A stretch of 64,000 nt of DNA from Plectosphaerella cucumerina (Eukaryota; Ascomycota; Sordariomycetes; Glomerellales; Plectosphaerellaceae). The stretch covers positions 2,666,001-2,730,000 of the forward strand of contig JAGPXD010000004.1 of NCBI GenBank assembly GCA_020746995.1. The letters run 5' to 3'. The notes under the pieces are model-generated. The model saw only the letters and a list, made by a program, of their open reading frames with translations. It searched no databases and had not been told where the DNA came from. Shown in pieces: positions 37,301-49,638 of this stretch. How positions within the stretch are numbered: the stretch's first letter is position 1; every line of letters begins with the position of its first letter. The position numbers and the translations under genes are program-made.

Positions 37301-37921
37301 AGAAAAGAAAAAAAGGTCCACGTCGATTCTTTTCCGCTCCGGGTTCGTCCCTTCGTCTGTGTAGAAAATTCGATCGCACGTAGCAGGCATGCCAGCCCGC
37401 GGAGGCGCCTTCCGGGTTCTGGAAGACGAGAAAGAGCAGAGAAATCGTTGGCCGTCCATATATGCAGTCGTTAAAGTCCAGAGGCCATGCGTGATGATGT
37501 GAGAACCCAAGATGCCCAAGCCGAGTCCTGAAATAATGGAACAAGTGACGGAAAACCGGGGCCATTACTGGTTTCCGAAGGGAGTGGGAGGTTTGTGATG
37601 TGAGAGAGCCTGGCGATGGAGATGCTCGCTCCCCTCGAGCAGAGTACGACGCGGCCGCGTCCCGCCTGGGCACGGAGGAGCTGGAGATGCAAACTTTGCA
37701 TGTCCTACCGGTGACGGTGCACCTGAGAGTCCTGGGTCTTTGGTCCTTGAGGTGGGAAACAAACAAACGTAGAGGGGTCCGACGCCGATGGAAATGAGGA
37801 TCCGATTCCGTGTGTCCCAGGTTCATGAGGGATTGGAAAATCACAGCAACGAGCGCACGAGCGGGATATCTCGTGGAGTCCAGAGCAGTGGCCATAGAAA
37901 AAGTCCGTGGAGGGGAAGGGT
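34371..37921. other. Gene-poor region between the importin and rfeG genes
   Basis: About 3.5 kb. Between about 35.7 and 37.0 kb stops are scarce on both strands. This gives overlapping frames such as 35710-36294 plus (194 codons, true ATG) and 36062-37018 minus (318 codons, with a hydrophobic stretch). None has a recognisable domain and they exclude each other, so none is called. The stretch is enriched in GTCCAG (see findings). The rfeG 3' UTR lies at the right end. Confidence 0.4.
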
Positions 37922-39292
37922 TTACCGGCGTGGCTGGTTCCGGTGGCGGTCCGTGTGGTGCCTGTCGCTTTCCCTCTCACGCTCGCGGGGTCGCGGCGGC
38001 GGGTTACCGCCCGTCATCTGAGCACTGGGTGATGGCACGGAAGATCGCTGGTTGGGGGGCGCGGCATACTGTTGTCCTTGAGCGGAGTTGAAGCCCTGGC
38101 TGGCACCTGCGGGAGACGCTACATAATCAGACGAGGCTCGTTTGGACGTGTCTTTGCTTGACGAATACGCACCGCGACCGTAGAGCGGATCTTGGGACTG
38201 CACCGGCGGCGGCGCGCCACCGTAGGCCGGGTTCGAGGGCGCCTGGCCGTAGTAGCCACCTGCGGGAGCGGGTGCGTAACCTGTCGGTTGCGGCGGACCA
38301 GCACTGATGTAAGTGGACGCCTGCGCGGCAGGCATGGAGGACGGAAGGCCACCGCGTGATGCCTGAGCAGGGCCGCCGGCGGCATAGTCACTGTAACGGA
38401 CGTTCTGGAGGTTGGCCGCGGTCGCGGCGTAGGGCGGGTCCATGGTTCCTCCGTAGCCTGACGGGTGGCCGCCTGCATACCTGGGGTCCCTGTCCCTGGG
38501 GTCGGGCTGGGAGAACGAGGGGGCGCCGCCCTGTGCCTGAGGAGGGTAGTAGGCGCCGCCTGACGCGTACTGACCGGGCGGCGGGGGCTGCTGGAAGCCA
38601 CCGCTGCCGGCCGAGTTTCCAGAGTAGCCTGGGGCGAGGGAGCCTGGGTACCTGGAGCTGGCACTGTCATAGGGGTCACGACTTTCTGAGTAGCCGGCGG
38701 GGCCAGAGTCCGAGGGGCCAAAGTGCTGGCGCGCGTTGTGGGTTGCCGAATCACGGTACCCTAGGACGGGGGAGTTAGATCTTCTCGAAGGTTGACCCTT
38801 CACACCACCGCTCGGTCTCGAAGTACCTGCTGGCGCATTCCGAGCGGCCTGTTGCCGCCTTTCTGCTTCCCATCTCGCCGAATCGGCCTTGAGATCGTCA
38901 ATCATAGCCTGGGGGAGGACGTGTCAGTTGTCGGTCTCGGGCGGAGGGAAGGAAGCTGCGCAGTTGTTGCGTCGTCATGTGTTTGCTTACAGTGGTCAGA
39001 TTCCGGTAGGCGGTGATGTAGTAGCCTTGGGAGACTTGTCCGGTCTGGGGGTTCTGTGGTGGACGACGTCAGCGGTGTGCCTTGGGTGGTTGCGGGATTT
39101 GGGCTGGCGACAACGACGTACCTCGTAGTGACCCGGTCGCACCAGAGCATCGTTTCCAAGGTAGCGACAGATATCGGCCGTGATGACCTCCCTGTCGATA
39201 CCGTCGCGAGGAACGAAGTACTCGTTGGAGCGACCGCTTCCGCCGCCCGCACCGGTTGGCGGGGCGCTTCCTTGAGGTCGTCTCGACGCCAT
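37922..39292 (-). CDS. rfeG: RfeG-type putative transcription regulator
   Basis: Three exons: 39292-39122, 39053-38991 (63 nt) and 38908-37922, giving 406 residues. Introns are 68 bp (GTACGT...CAG) and 82 bp (GTAAGC...CCCAG). The N-terminal 95 residues carry the conserved block of proteins named RfeG in Aspergillus (SNEYFVPRDGIDREVITADI, CRYLGNDALVRPG, GYYITAYRNLTTAMI). The rest is low-complexity Pro/Gly/Ser/Tyr/Gln-rich and ends in a basic run (RPRERERESDRHHTDRHR). The annotation as a transcription factor is inherited from databases; I see no classical DNA-binding motif, so the true role is open. The start gives the family's usual MASRRP head. Confidence 0.8.
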
Positions 39293-41797
39293 GGCGAAGC
39301 GTCTGAATGTGCGGGGTGGGTGGTGGGAGAGCGAGGTCGAGGGCGAAGGAGGATGAAACTCTCGGCGGGTAAGGAAACGGGTGGTGCTCTCGAAGGGGGA
39401 ATTAGCTGCGGCGTCGCGAAAATCGAGGTCGGAGGAGAAGAGGACGAGGAAAGAGACGGAGAGGAGGACCAGGCGGCAGTGGGAGGGGAAGGGTGGACTG
39501 AAGTGAGCGGCCAGATGGTGCGGGCAGCAGCAGGGCAGCAAGAGCAAGCGCAGGAGCAGGGGCCAGCAGGGGGGCAGCACGCACGGAGGGCCTCGTCCTG
39601 GCCGCTGGGCCTCCAGCTCCTCCATCGCTCCTCCCCTCCCGCGCAGTCCAGTGAGGTGTCGCCCTGTTACTCTGTTCAGCCTGTGCAGCCCAGCCCATGT
39701 GGGTCGCAAAACTGGGCCAGCGGCAGCCAGAAAAAAACCGAACACACTGTGACCTTGTCTTGTCTTCCCGGTCGGTCTGTGGCGGGAAACATGGTCTTCT
39801 TGCTCCCGCCTGTCTGCCCTCGCCCTCCCTCACCCACAGAACCACGTCCGGGTCCCCTCACCCCCCTTTCAGCTTTGTGTGGCTGGGGTTCGTCCTCTCA
39901 TCAACTTGAACGACCGACCACATTCGCTGGCAGCCTGTAGTTGGCTGGCGCTGTCCTCGTCTCTGGCAACCCCCCAAAGCATCCCTGGCAGACCAGTCTC
40001 CTTCTGCAAAGACGCCGCAGTCTCTGCTCTGGTGCAATCGGAGCACGAGAAAACGATTCCTGATTTTCGTTTATTGGATGACCCACGCGAAAGAGGAGGA
40101 GACGGCATCCCGCCGCACACAGAAACCGACCGCCGTCGGTGCCGAATTTGGATGGCGCGCTCGCCAGGATGACCTTGCCGGTCGATCTCCAGAATGACAG
40201 ACCTCACATCCTCCGGGCAGCACCGCTGTCAAACCAAGGCTCGATCGGCAGACCCCATCCGCCCTTCGCCCCCCCGCTGTTGGCAGCATGTCAAGAGGCC
40301 ACTAGACGGACACTCGAAAACGGGATGCATAGCCCAATACAACTAATGGTCTGTCTGGCTGCTCATCTGGTATGGGAAAGGGATCACGTCGTGGTCCGGC
40401 CGCCCTGCCTGACAGGTTTCGGTACCCAAGGCGGTGGCACCGGAGCCTGACGACATCGGTTCCCGGGACTGGGCTGTCGGTATTGGTGCCACACTCTATT
40501 GGCTGCTGGACGTCGAAGAGCTTTGGGCACCGTTTCTACCGTACCCAAGGGGTCGTTTCCAGACATTTCACCCAGGATGGCTGCTCTTCCATCTCGACCC
40601 TTCCCTGCCAAAACCCCCCCTTGACTCGGAACACGCAAACTTGTCCTTGCAGACAGGACCCTTTCTCGACGACAACTGTGCCATGAAATTTCGATTTTCT
40701 CGCAGATCCCTCTCGGCCGACAGCCTCAACCCTGCTTCATCCGGTCTTGGGAGCGCAACAACGGCCGTCGGCAGCAGCAGCAGCTCCTAAGCACATACCA
40801 AGCCGGTCAGGTACCGTTCGAGGTCACCCGGGCCAAGCGCTTCGCGGGCAAACGACGCCTGTTCCTGACGGTGTTGCGTGCGACAACAGGAGAGAGGAGC
40901 GGTGATCCAGATCTTGCGACATTGCCCACAGGAAAGGGCGTCGGGTGTCTGCAGTATCTCGTCCAATTGCCTTCCCCGTGACCTGCCAGACATCGCTTTG
41001 GGGGTCGGTCCCGCTGCTCCTGAGTGGTTGGGGGGAGGTTGGCACCGTTGGGTATCAATGCCTGGAGCCAGTGGTGGCCCAACCCACATGCGCTCGCCCC
41101 GAGACCACTGTCGGCCAATCAATATCTCCACCGCCGACAGCACGTCGCGGATGCTGGATGACTGCGTCACTCCATCGTTTGTTTGGTCAGCCCGTGGCAA
41201 CAAGACCTCGCCCGCCCTGCCTGAGGCCTAGACACCTGGCGCTGTGAGACATGACCTCTGATGCAGGCTGTCCGTCATACCGCAGGGAAACGGGGACGCA
41301 ATGGAGCTCGTAACTTGCGAGTCAGAACCCCTTTTGAAACCCCGTCGACTTCAGTCAGGGGCTCAAATATCCAGAATGCCATCGCGGGGGCACCCTGAAC
41401 GCATCGCCAGCGTGTCTCCCACCGGGGTCCCGCGTCGGCAGACCGCTCGGCACCTTCCAAGGCCGGCTCGCAGGACGACCTGCCGTGCTGCACGCCGCTC
41501 CAGACCCTTCCCTTCTCCGAGTCGGCCAGCTGCGCTGCCACGCAACAACACCACACCCGGCCTCTCGGGTTTGGCCTGCTTCCTGCATGCGTCGCGTCCG
41601 GCCGCCTCCCCAACAAAAAGAAACGACTCCTCGAATCCTGGAGCGTGCCTGTCATGTCGGGAGGGCCGGGGACCGCGGACCCGGTCCGTATCAAGCTGGG
41701 ATGAGGCCGCATCATCGGGCACCAGGGCGGCAGACGATACTCTCTGACCCGCTGCTGCACCGTTGGAGCGTATCGGGATTCAGGAACCCCCGAGTGA
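39293..41797. other. Intergenic, rfeG upstream and rad30 downstream
   Basis: About 2.5 kb. The part next to rfeG is its leader and promoter. A plus-strand frame ending at 40790 is open for about 120 codons and reads smoothly (DVEELWAPFLPYPRG, a serine tail), but its only ATG lies near the end and no domain is visible. I do not call a gene. Confidence 0.4.
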
Positions 41798-43796
41798 TTA
41801 GCCAAACCTCAACTTGCTCTGCCCTTGCTCCAGCTTACCTCCGCGCCCACCCCGCTTCGAGGACGACGCAGGCGAGGCCCTCGCGTCCCCGGACTTTCGA
41901 GGGGCGGAGGGGCGGTCAGCAGCACTCGCCGCTTGCAGGCGGCGGTCCTCCTCCTGGAGATCCTTGGCCATATGCCAGTCCTGGTGGCTCTGGAGGTCTT
42001 CTGGGTCGGTGAAGCCTGCGTTACACCGCGAACAGGTGAAGGAGGGCATGGGCGCATCGGGAAAGTGTTCGTCGGCCGCGGGTCCTGCTGCGCCCTTCGC
42101 GGGATCCTCCCCGGTGCCCTGGTCCGGCGAGCTTGGGGTGTCATCTGAGGATGCGTGTCTCATCAGGAATCGTTCGATGCCGCCGCCTCCGCCGCCACCA
42201 TCGGTCCGCTGTCTCTTTGGGCGCCGGTCCTCAGGGGCCCCTGGACGGGCCGGGTCGTCAACCTCCTGCTGCCGAAGCGCTCGGGCTGCTTCGCCCTTGA
42301 CCAGAAAAGCGCCGATCCCCATATTGCCAGTGACACCCTCCTCGAAACCGCTCACGCTGAGACTCAGATTCGCGCAGGGCCATACCCGACCCTCCAGGAT
42401 GATCTGCCCGAGAAGATTCCTCGCCAGCTCGAAGAGTGATGTCTCATCGATGGGCCTGCCCTGGGGGATGGGTGACCCCCGGGACTTGACCTGGCCGCCG
42501 TGGCGGTGATGCAGGTTTATCGTCCTGGGCCGGCGTTTGTTTTCGAGCACGCCCTCCTCGACCAATCGGGCGAAGATGTCGGCGGCAAAGATACGCAGCC
42601 ACTTGTTCGCTTGCTCCGGCGAGTCAATGGTTGGGCGGAAAGACTTGGCGGAGAGCATGGACTTGATCTGCGTTCTCGAGTTGACCTCGCTTGAGTCGAT
42701 GCCTCGGATCGTGTTGTAGACCCACGTTCCGGTGTCATCGCCTAGCTTTGACTTCATCTGATCGATGGGAACGAGGAGCAGCTCGCGGATGGTCTCCGTC
42801 TTGAAGGTGGAGGCGATGTTGTCCCCGAGCTTCCCGCCTAGGTTGCGGATCTTTGTAAACTTGAAATCGGACAGGAAGTGCTCCACCGCACGGTTCCGGA
42901 TGACGGTCTGCTGGTTGGGCTTCTTGTGGGCCGAGCCCAACTTGCTCAGCATCTTGTTGCTTGCGATGCCGGCGGAGCAGGTGTACTCGAGCTTCTCGAG
43001 AATCTGCGCACGCACGTGCCGGATGATCTCGGAGCCGATGAGGATTGCGATATCGTCCCAGTCCGGATCCCTCGCCTCGCCTTCCTCATCCAGGTCAATC
43101 AGGGCGTCTGCCTGCCAGTCAAGAGCTGTGGTAGGCGGGCGTGGTAGCCTCTCGGTTGGGTCGTCGTATGGCGGCGGGTTTGCCAGCTCTGGAAATCGTT
43201 CAAGCATGATGGAGTGGACGTGAGCAGAGAGGTCGCAGAAGACCTCGTCTATGCTCGCCTTTTCCACCTTTTGGAGGTCGGCCGGTAGGGCTTCCTTGAT
43301 GACGGCCAAGATTCTCCTCGACTGCAGGCGGTAGGGGTCAAGCGAGACCTTGTCGCTGGCGATGTTGGCGGCGGCATCGTCGCGGTATGCCCACTTGTCG
43401 TCGCCCTCCCGCCAGGTGGCCACGTGCTGGGCAATGAGCTCGGGGCACAGCTTCCTGGCGTCGTCCAGGGTACAGTGACGGCCGATCCCAGATGCGCGAG
43501 CTGGGTAGTTGACGGCGATGAGGCCTTGCCTGCATGTTGTCAGTCGTGACTTCAACTTTGAGCAGAGACCTAACTCACCACTGCTGCACAGCGAGCGGCT
43601 TGTCCTTGGGGATCCCAAGGCGGACCGTCTCGCATTGCGCGTAAAACGCATCGAGGTCGATGTGGGCAATCACTCTGAGAGGGCATGTTGTCGAATATGA
43701 TGCCAGCAGAGATAGGTGGCGGTAAGTGAACCTGGACTTCCGGATTTCGTATCCGTGGATCGGTGATGATTCACGAAATTGTGGTGACGAAGACAT
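41798..43796 (-). CDS. rad30: DNA polymerase eta (Rad30), Y-family translesion polymerase
   Basis: Two exons: 43796-43579 and 43529-41798, giving 649 residues, with a 49-bp intron (GTGAGT, ACTGAC, GCAG) that joins inside a Trp codon (VQQW-QGLIAVNYPAR). Y-family marks are HIDLDAFYAQCE (first metal ligands), SIDEVF (second acidic pair) and IASNKMLSKLGS. Near 570-600 is a UBZ zinc finger (CSRC ... HQDWH) that binds monoubiquitinated PCNA, and the protein ends QSKLRFG, a PIP-box-like tail. Pol eta copies past UV cyclobutane dimers in the nucleus. Codon bias and length are normal. The ATG (MSSSPQFRESS) precedes the conserved SRFTYRHLSLLASYS. Confidence 0.94.
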
Positions 43797-45764
43797 GGTC
43801 GTCGCTGCCGTCCACCGCTGTTTGCCGCGTTCGCTGGATATCAAGGAAAACTCGATATCATGGTGTTCTTTGAGACACCTGGACCTTCGGAAGTTCTCTA
43901 TCCAAAACCGAAAATGGATGCGATGCTGAGATGTCGATAGAGTCTCGAGGTCATGACCGCGATTTGTCGACGCGCCGGACTGGAGGTCGCGTTGAAGTTG
44001 GCACTGTGGCGACAGCCACACCGAGCTTAGCGTCTTTCGGTGTGGGCGTACCCACCAGGTTCAACTTGTGCCATACGACCATATCGTCACCACAATTCTT
44101 CCACCACCACTTGACCTCAACTTTGACACAGTCATATCGCCGAGCTCGAAAGCATTCTCACTCGAGCGATTGAGGGCGCTTTGAATGATCTTATTCGCCG
44201 ATGTCCCGCTTGCAAAGTGGCCTGGTTGCAAGAAGGCTCTCCATCTTCGTGATCTTCCAGTCGCTCAACTGGACGACCATCCTTCCAACACCCTGGCTTC
44301 CGGTGAGCTTCAACGGCGCCAAAAGTATTCCAAGTTCACTATTTGAAGCTCTTAGCTATCAATAGAGGCCCAGATACAGCCCTCTGTTCGCCTCCAAGCT
44401 CCCTTTCCCCCCTCCATTCACCGGTCCATCTCAGCCTTGTCACACGTTTCAAAATTATACCTACGTTATCCAAAGAGTGCATTTGGTCAAAGTTGCGAAT
44501 AGACCGTATGTTCTTGAGTACGATCTCAGTAGAACCGAAATGTGGTTGCGGCTGGGGCCATGAACGCTGCCTCGCTGCCTCGCTGCTGCTGAAATCTGCC
44601 CTCCCGTGTACGGGTCTCACAGCTCTGCCCCTTCCTGGGGGCACATTCCACAGCTCCGGTACACCCCAAGAATAGCATCCCACACGCGGGGGGGCCGGTC
44701 TTGGTTAAATCCAGCATGCCACTTGCCCTAATCTGACATCTGGTCCTCCCTTGTCTTGGCATCGAGTCACAGAGGGGCAGCCCGGCGGACGGCGACCTTG
44801 TGAAGCGCTGGAGAGACATGCCGCTGGTGAAGGTGTCAGGCTGCGGGGCTTTAACCGCCTAGCCTCTATGGTTGGCATCGTTGGTGCACCAACGACCTTC
44901 CATGTGGCCGGTCAACACATCACCCCACCTGCACAATGACGGTTCTCCCCCCATGTAGGTCGCCGGCTTGGAGCGTTTCCGGTACCCCATATGGAATCGA
45001 CAGGCTGCCCCCCTCGCTGAGAAGGGTGTCTCTACAGGATTCTTCGGCGACATTCCAACCTTCCATGCATGGGCTTTGTTCTGAAGCTCATCGGATCTCG
45101 GAGCTGCGATCGAGCTCAAGGAGCAAACGGCAGTGGTTTCTCCGTCCCCCAGGCAGCGAATTGGGGTCTTGGCTGCATGTTGGTGTAACACTCGGCTCAA
45201 CGCCGCTTTCCGGTCTCTGTTTCTGGCTGCTCATGAGACACGATCGCGTTCCACTGGTGTTGTTGTGCTGCCATATATACGATCGGACTTCTATCGAAGG
45301 AGGGGTGATGTCAAAACAATGACGGTCCCGGTCTCACAACATGGCTGAGTTCCAGCTTTCCCATTGACCAGCTGTGTTACTAGGCTCCTGCCAGCCTCTT
45401 TTGGCAGAATGACTCGTTTCGAAACCTCAGCCTTGCGGATATGTTGGTTCCCCCTCCCTCGGCTATCACGCTAGATTTAGGTGCCTCGGCCATGCCGTGA
45501 AGGGGGCCATATCCCACCATACGAGAAGGTAAGTGATCCTTGGGTCCCGTGGCTGATACACTGGCGCTGACTTCTTCCAGGATCAAATTCAGCTAACGGC
45601 GGTGATGGTGGCACGGCGGATCGAGGGATTGATACTGCCGGCCTTCCCATCACAACGGCGAGTGAAAACGACATCCACGAGATCTTGAGCAACGTAAATT
45701 AGTGCTGGTTTCGGCGAGCAATTCGATGGCCCGTCCCTACCGCACCGTTGTGTGCGCTTGGTCT
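43797..45764. other. Intergenic, upstream of rad30
   Basis: About 2 kb with the rad30 promoter at its left end. Frames of about 110-130 codons occur on both strands (44339-44683, 44859-45322) without any motif, and lower GC than the conserved genes. No RNA gene was seen. Confidence 0.4.
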
Positions 45765-46265
45765 TCAGCCAGATAAAAGGGGCCTGCCTCCCGACCACAT
45801 GCGCAATGATGACACACTGTCAGGGGCACCCCCTTTACAGGGTTCAAGAAAAAGACGAGGCTTCCAGACTTCTTCCACATGCCAGGTCACCGGAGAGGGA
45901 TAGGCTCGAAAGTGTCGCCGTGTCTGCCTGGATGGCTTGGTTGCCTTTTCCGCCCCAGGACAGGATCCACCGCCCTCATGATCACCCGCGAGGGGCACAC
46001 ATGGCACCGGTCTAAGGATCAGACAGTCGCAGAAAGCAAGCGAACTGCCGGGCCCAATTCGGGCTATCAGGTGCTTTCTCTCTCGGCTTTCGGTCATGGC
46101 AGACGGCGAGGAGGTCGGTCGTGGTTCGCCCCCTTTTTCCGTCCCACCCCCACTTGCGCAAGCAAGGGGTAACCAAGACGCCTCCATGTCGTGGATAATC
46201 TTGGAAAGCCTGCTTTCCACGGCCTTGTACGACTCATCTTGGGATAATTTTATCCATCCTTCCAC
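45765..46265 (-). CDS. Candidate orphan ORF, 166 residues
   Basis: An intronless frame with a true ATG (MEGWIKLSQDESYKAVESRL). The first 33 residues look like an amphipathic helix; the rest is irregular with scattered Cys. An alternative splicing of the 3' part would give a Cys-rich segment (VCHHCAC) at about 45.8 kb, so the structure is uncertain. It lies head to head with the small Cys-rich gene at 46.6 kb, about 300 bp apart. No family was recognised. Confidence 0.2.
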   Translation of the reverse strand: MEGWIKLSQDESYKAVESRLSKIIHDMEASWLPLACASGGGTEKGGEPRPTSSPSAMTESRERKHLIARIGPGSSLAFCDCLILRPVPCVPLAGDHEGGGSCPGAEKATKPSRQTRRHFRAYPSPVTWHVEEVWKPRLFLEPCKGGAPDSVSSLRMWSGGRPLLSG

Positions 46266-46582
46266 TGGGCAGGGTTCCTTCGAGGCTTACTCCGGTCCTG
46301 GCCCGCGGCTGCGGCGGCTGGCCCCTGGAACGAACGCCGATGATCCCCGTTCGCTTGCCGCCTTCCTTCAGCAGATGAACATAGACTGCTTGGCCGGTAC
46401 ACCCAGCTGGACCCCATTGGCCCCAAGGAATTGACGCCACGAAATGGGCCCCAAGGTGGGAGATTCGAGACACTCGAGATTCGTATCGTCGCCGTCTGGG
46501 AGCTGCTGGGCGTTCCAGGACATAGCTATGTTGACGGGACCTATAAAGTCTACTGGGACAACGAGGGCATCGGAGAGTTACG

Positions 46583-46972
46583 ATGTCTTCGAATCTTATC
46601 AGCCAAGGGTTCTTCAACGAGAAAGCAAATCTACAGGACAACAACCGCGACGACCAGCTCGCACACCTTTTCGGCCAGAAAGTGCAAGACATCATGTTAG
46701 TACATACGCAGACATCACCACTTCCCACCACTCAACTGACGTGCGGCAACAGGTCAGATAACCGCGAGAGCACCCCGGAGCCCGCCACTCCCCCGCCGAC
46801 TGCAGACGCCGAACCCAGCCTCTCAACCACGGCTGGTGGGAACTGGGAATGTTGCCAGTGTCACACGTCGCAACCAAGGCTAGATGATGGAAAAGTCGTA
46901 TGCTTGGAGACAGAGTGCTACGAGAGACTAGGAGAGAGACATGTCGAGTGCGACTACTGCACCACCGGGTGA
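46583..46972 (+). CDS. Small cysteine-rich protein, possible zinc binder
   Basis: Either one open frame of 129 residues or, more likely, two exons with an intron at 46696-46752 (57 bp, GTTAGT, ACTGAC, ACAG; frame-preserving and stop-free), giving 110 residues. The N-terminus is polar (MSSNLISQGFFNEK). The C-terminal 45 residues hold eight cysteines: W-E-C-C-Q-C, then C-x5-C and a final H-V-E-C-D-Y-C. This arrangement resembles small fungal proteins with a W-x-C-x2-C ... H-x2-C-x2-C core of unknown role. The last codons overlap a strong GTGAGC donor (46968), so a further exon is possible. It shares CCQC and HVxCxxC with the gene at 52.0 kb. Confidence 0.45.
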   Translation: MSSNLISQGFFNEKANLQDNNRDDQLAHLFGQKVQDIMLVHTQTSPLPTTQLTCGNRSDNRESTPEPATPPPTADAEPSLSTTAGGNWECCQCHTSQPRLDDGKVVCLETECYERLGERHVECDYCTTG

Positions 46973-47246
46973 GCACATGATACCGGCAGGGTCAGGCCGA
47001 GGGGTCAGGTCGAGGCGAACCGCTGGCGGCAGGGGAGGAGACGCCCGAGGGCCGGGTTGTATTACAATTACCATTCGAGCAGCCACCGCGGTGCTGGCAC
47101 CAATGCTACAAGTGCTCTTCGAACAATACCCAATGATTCCCATGCTTCATTATATATATATCCCTAGTTCCTGCGCCTTGCCATGTCGTGTATAGTCAAG
47201 TGGTATCAAGTATCGCGGCCGTGACCAGCGTCTGCTGAATGCCGCC

Positions 47247-48644
47247 TCAGCTGCGGTGGCTCCGTCGGCTGTCTCGCCTCACGTCGCGCATTTCTATGCC
47301 GCCGCTGCCTTCTCTGGGTAGCTTGTCGAGGCCGTATCGTCGTTTAATGGTGTCCACCAGCGGTCCCATAGCATACTCGCTCTCTACGACATCGTGCCTA
47401 GCGCAGGGAGACTTGCGGATCGGGAACAGCCAGTCCATGATGTTCGTTCCCATGACCTCTTCCCAGTTGCGCCGCCAGCCGAGGTCCCACGGGTTCTCTT
47501 CGTGCTCCGTGCGGACGACAGCAAATGTCTTTGTTGCCATCTGGTCCCTAGCAAATGACGTGTTCTGCTGGCCCTCGACTGGCGGTGCTGGGCCTGTTGC
47601 ATGCCCGTTGACGCCTGCGGCCGACGGCGTGGACGGCGAAAAGTCGGGTAACGGGTAGGTAATCGTCGTGTATTTGTCGGTCGAGGGAGTGCCCCTCGGG
47701 ACCTGAATGGCAAGCTGATAGACCCAAGCCTTCTTGAGCATGTCGATGTTCGTAACATTAAGGAAAATGTACCTCCACGAGGTGAGTGTCATTGAGAAGG
47801 TGAAGAGGCCGAAAAAGGCACCGATGGCGACCGCCGCGATAATGTGGCCATCCATCGGGCGACCTTCGTGAATGATTTCGGCGAGGCAATACGCCGAAGA
47901 TGCCAGTGCGACCATGCAGTAGAGTGCGCACCAGAAAGTGAACTGGCAGAAGAACTTGAAAGCTAGAGAGGCAGATCAGCGTCAGGGCACACACCGAAGG
48001 TTCAAATCGGAACATACATGTTTCGGACACCATGCCGCCGACCCAGGGGCAGTAGTGGTCCATTTTGAGGACGCAGCGGCCGAGCTCGCTCGAGTGATGG
48101 GCCCTGTCGGGCTTCCAGTTGCAGCACTCAGGACACCATTTGGGGCGTCCATCGCTCTCGCACACGAAGACCTCCTTGGTGTAGAATCGCTCCAGCCCGG
48201 GGCTGTTCGGGTCTGAGTCTGGAGCGCTAGAGTTGGCATACGGCTGCGACTCGATATCGCCTTCCTTTCTGCGCCTGCTGTGCTTTTTGCTGGCCTGGCG
48301 CTCTGGCCGGGGTGGCGGCGTCCGCGTAAGAGGGACCAGTCCGGTGTCGGTATTGATAGTCCATATCGTGCGGATGTACGACCAGAGCGATAAGAAGAGA
48401 AGTAGAAAGTATAAAATGAGGATCACGATGATGGCGGCGGGCTGGTTTCTCTCCTGGTAGAGGAACTTGACTGTGAAGGCATCGTCAGGGAGTGTTCGGC
48501 TGGCTGATACGAAGCGGGAAACTGACTGCAGACACGATCGACAACCACGTAAGTCCCGTAACCCGCGACTCCGGCGAGAATGGCCGGTATAACCCTACTG
48601 GTCCATCGTGCGATTGCTCTGTGGCTTGCTTCCGCTTCGGACAT
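47247..48644 (-). CDS. pfa5: Palmitoyltransferase Pfa5 (DHHC family, DHYC variant)
   Basis: Three exons: 48644-48527, 48470-48018 and 47962-47247, giving 428 residues. Introns are 56 and 55 bp (GTCAGT...CACAG and GTATGT...CTCTAG). Four hydrophobic segments are visible: about 18-38, 50-75, and two after the core at about 190-215 and 230-255. The Cys-rich core at about 146-189 (KWCPEC ... RCVLKMDHYCPWVGG) has Tyr in place of the second His, a change also known in some fungal members, while the catalytic Cys is kept. DHHC enzymes attach palmitate to cytosolic cysteines of membrane proteins. The long C-terminal tail is cytosolic. The assignment to Pfa5 rests on the core plus the SETSFKFF segment after it. 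Confidence 0.88.
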
Positions 48645-49638
48645 TGTGCGCGGGGCGCATCGCGGATGGTGGTGTCGAGTCGGGAGGGGCGGGAGGGAGC
48701 CGTTGTCTCGGGCCCGGCGTGGTGTTTCTGATCCAGGATAGACCGGAGGGCGGGACAAGCGACTGGATGCGCCGGGAAGATGGACGTATTGTTATGCGCG
48801 ACACGGCTCTTGGTGTTTTCGCCGGCCTGCAAGGTTCTGGCTGCGGTCGCGACTACTGCTGACGTACGCCCGCATGTGATGGCTTGGACTCGGAGGAAGC
48901 AACGACCTGCAGTGGTCCGTGCCTTCCTGCCAACATGCCGATCGTCAGTTGACGGCGCGCTTCGGGAGATGAAGCACCGGGCAGGGGCAGGTGATGACTA
49001 ATACCGTTGATATGGCTTGCCGCCCCCAAACTTCAGTTTGTTTTGAAGCAGCTTCCTTAAATGCCTGGGATAACCCTGGAACAAAACCACAGGACACATT
49101 TCGTTCCATCTTCAACGTGGGACTCGTTTGTTTGTCTCGTCATACCTGTTCACGGATACCTCGGACGATTACTTTTCACCACTCTTGGCCTTGCATCAGC
49201 CCGGCAATTTGTCCGCCGGAGCCCAGTCAGCCAGGGTGTACACCGCTAATTACACGAAAGGAGTGTTCTCAGACTACCAGTCAACTCCCAGGATGAGAAG
49301 TAGTGTTCGGGTACCGAGGGACGGTTTGTTGGTTCTGCCTCCCTATCTCATACTTGATGCCAAGTACCGATACGTACGGACGCCTCATCAGCCTCAGCTG
49401 CCACGCGTCGGGCCCAACCAAGCGATGGCTTGAGACCTGAAGCAGACGTGGCCGAATAATACCTACCGTCAAACAAATCTGCATCATTCTTCTCTTTTGG
49501 CGCGTCGCCCGGCCGTGAGGTTGGACCATCCATTATCGATTTATTCCAGGCCCCCCACGACAACAAGCAGACTCAACTGCGCTGTCGAACCTTGTGCCAG
49601 GCCAAATTGGAATTTCAGCCGCCTGATCCAAGTTTGAT
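48645..49638. other. Intergenic, pfa5 upstream region
   Basis: About 1 kb that should contain the pfa5 promoter. Short frames only; no repeats or RNA genes were recognised. Confidence 0.45.
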
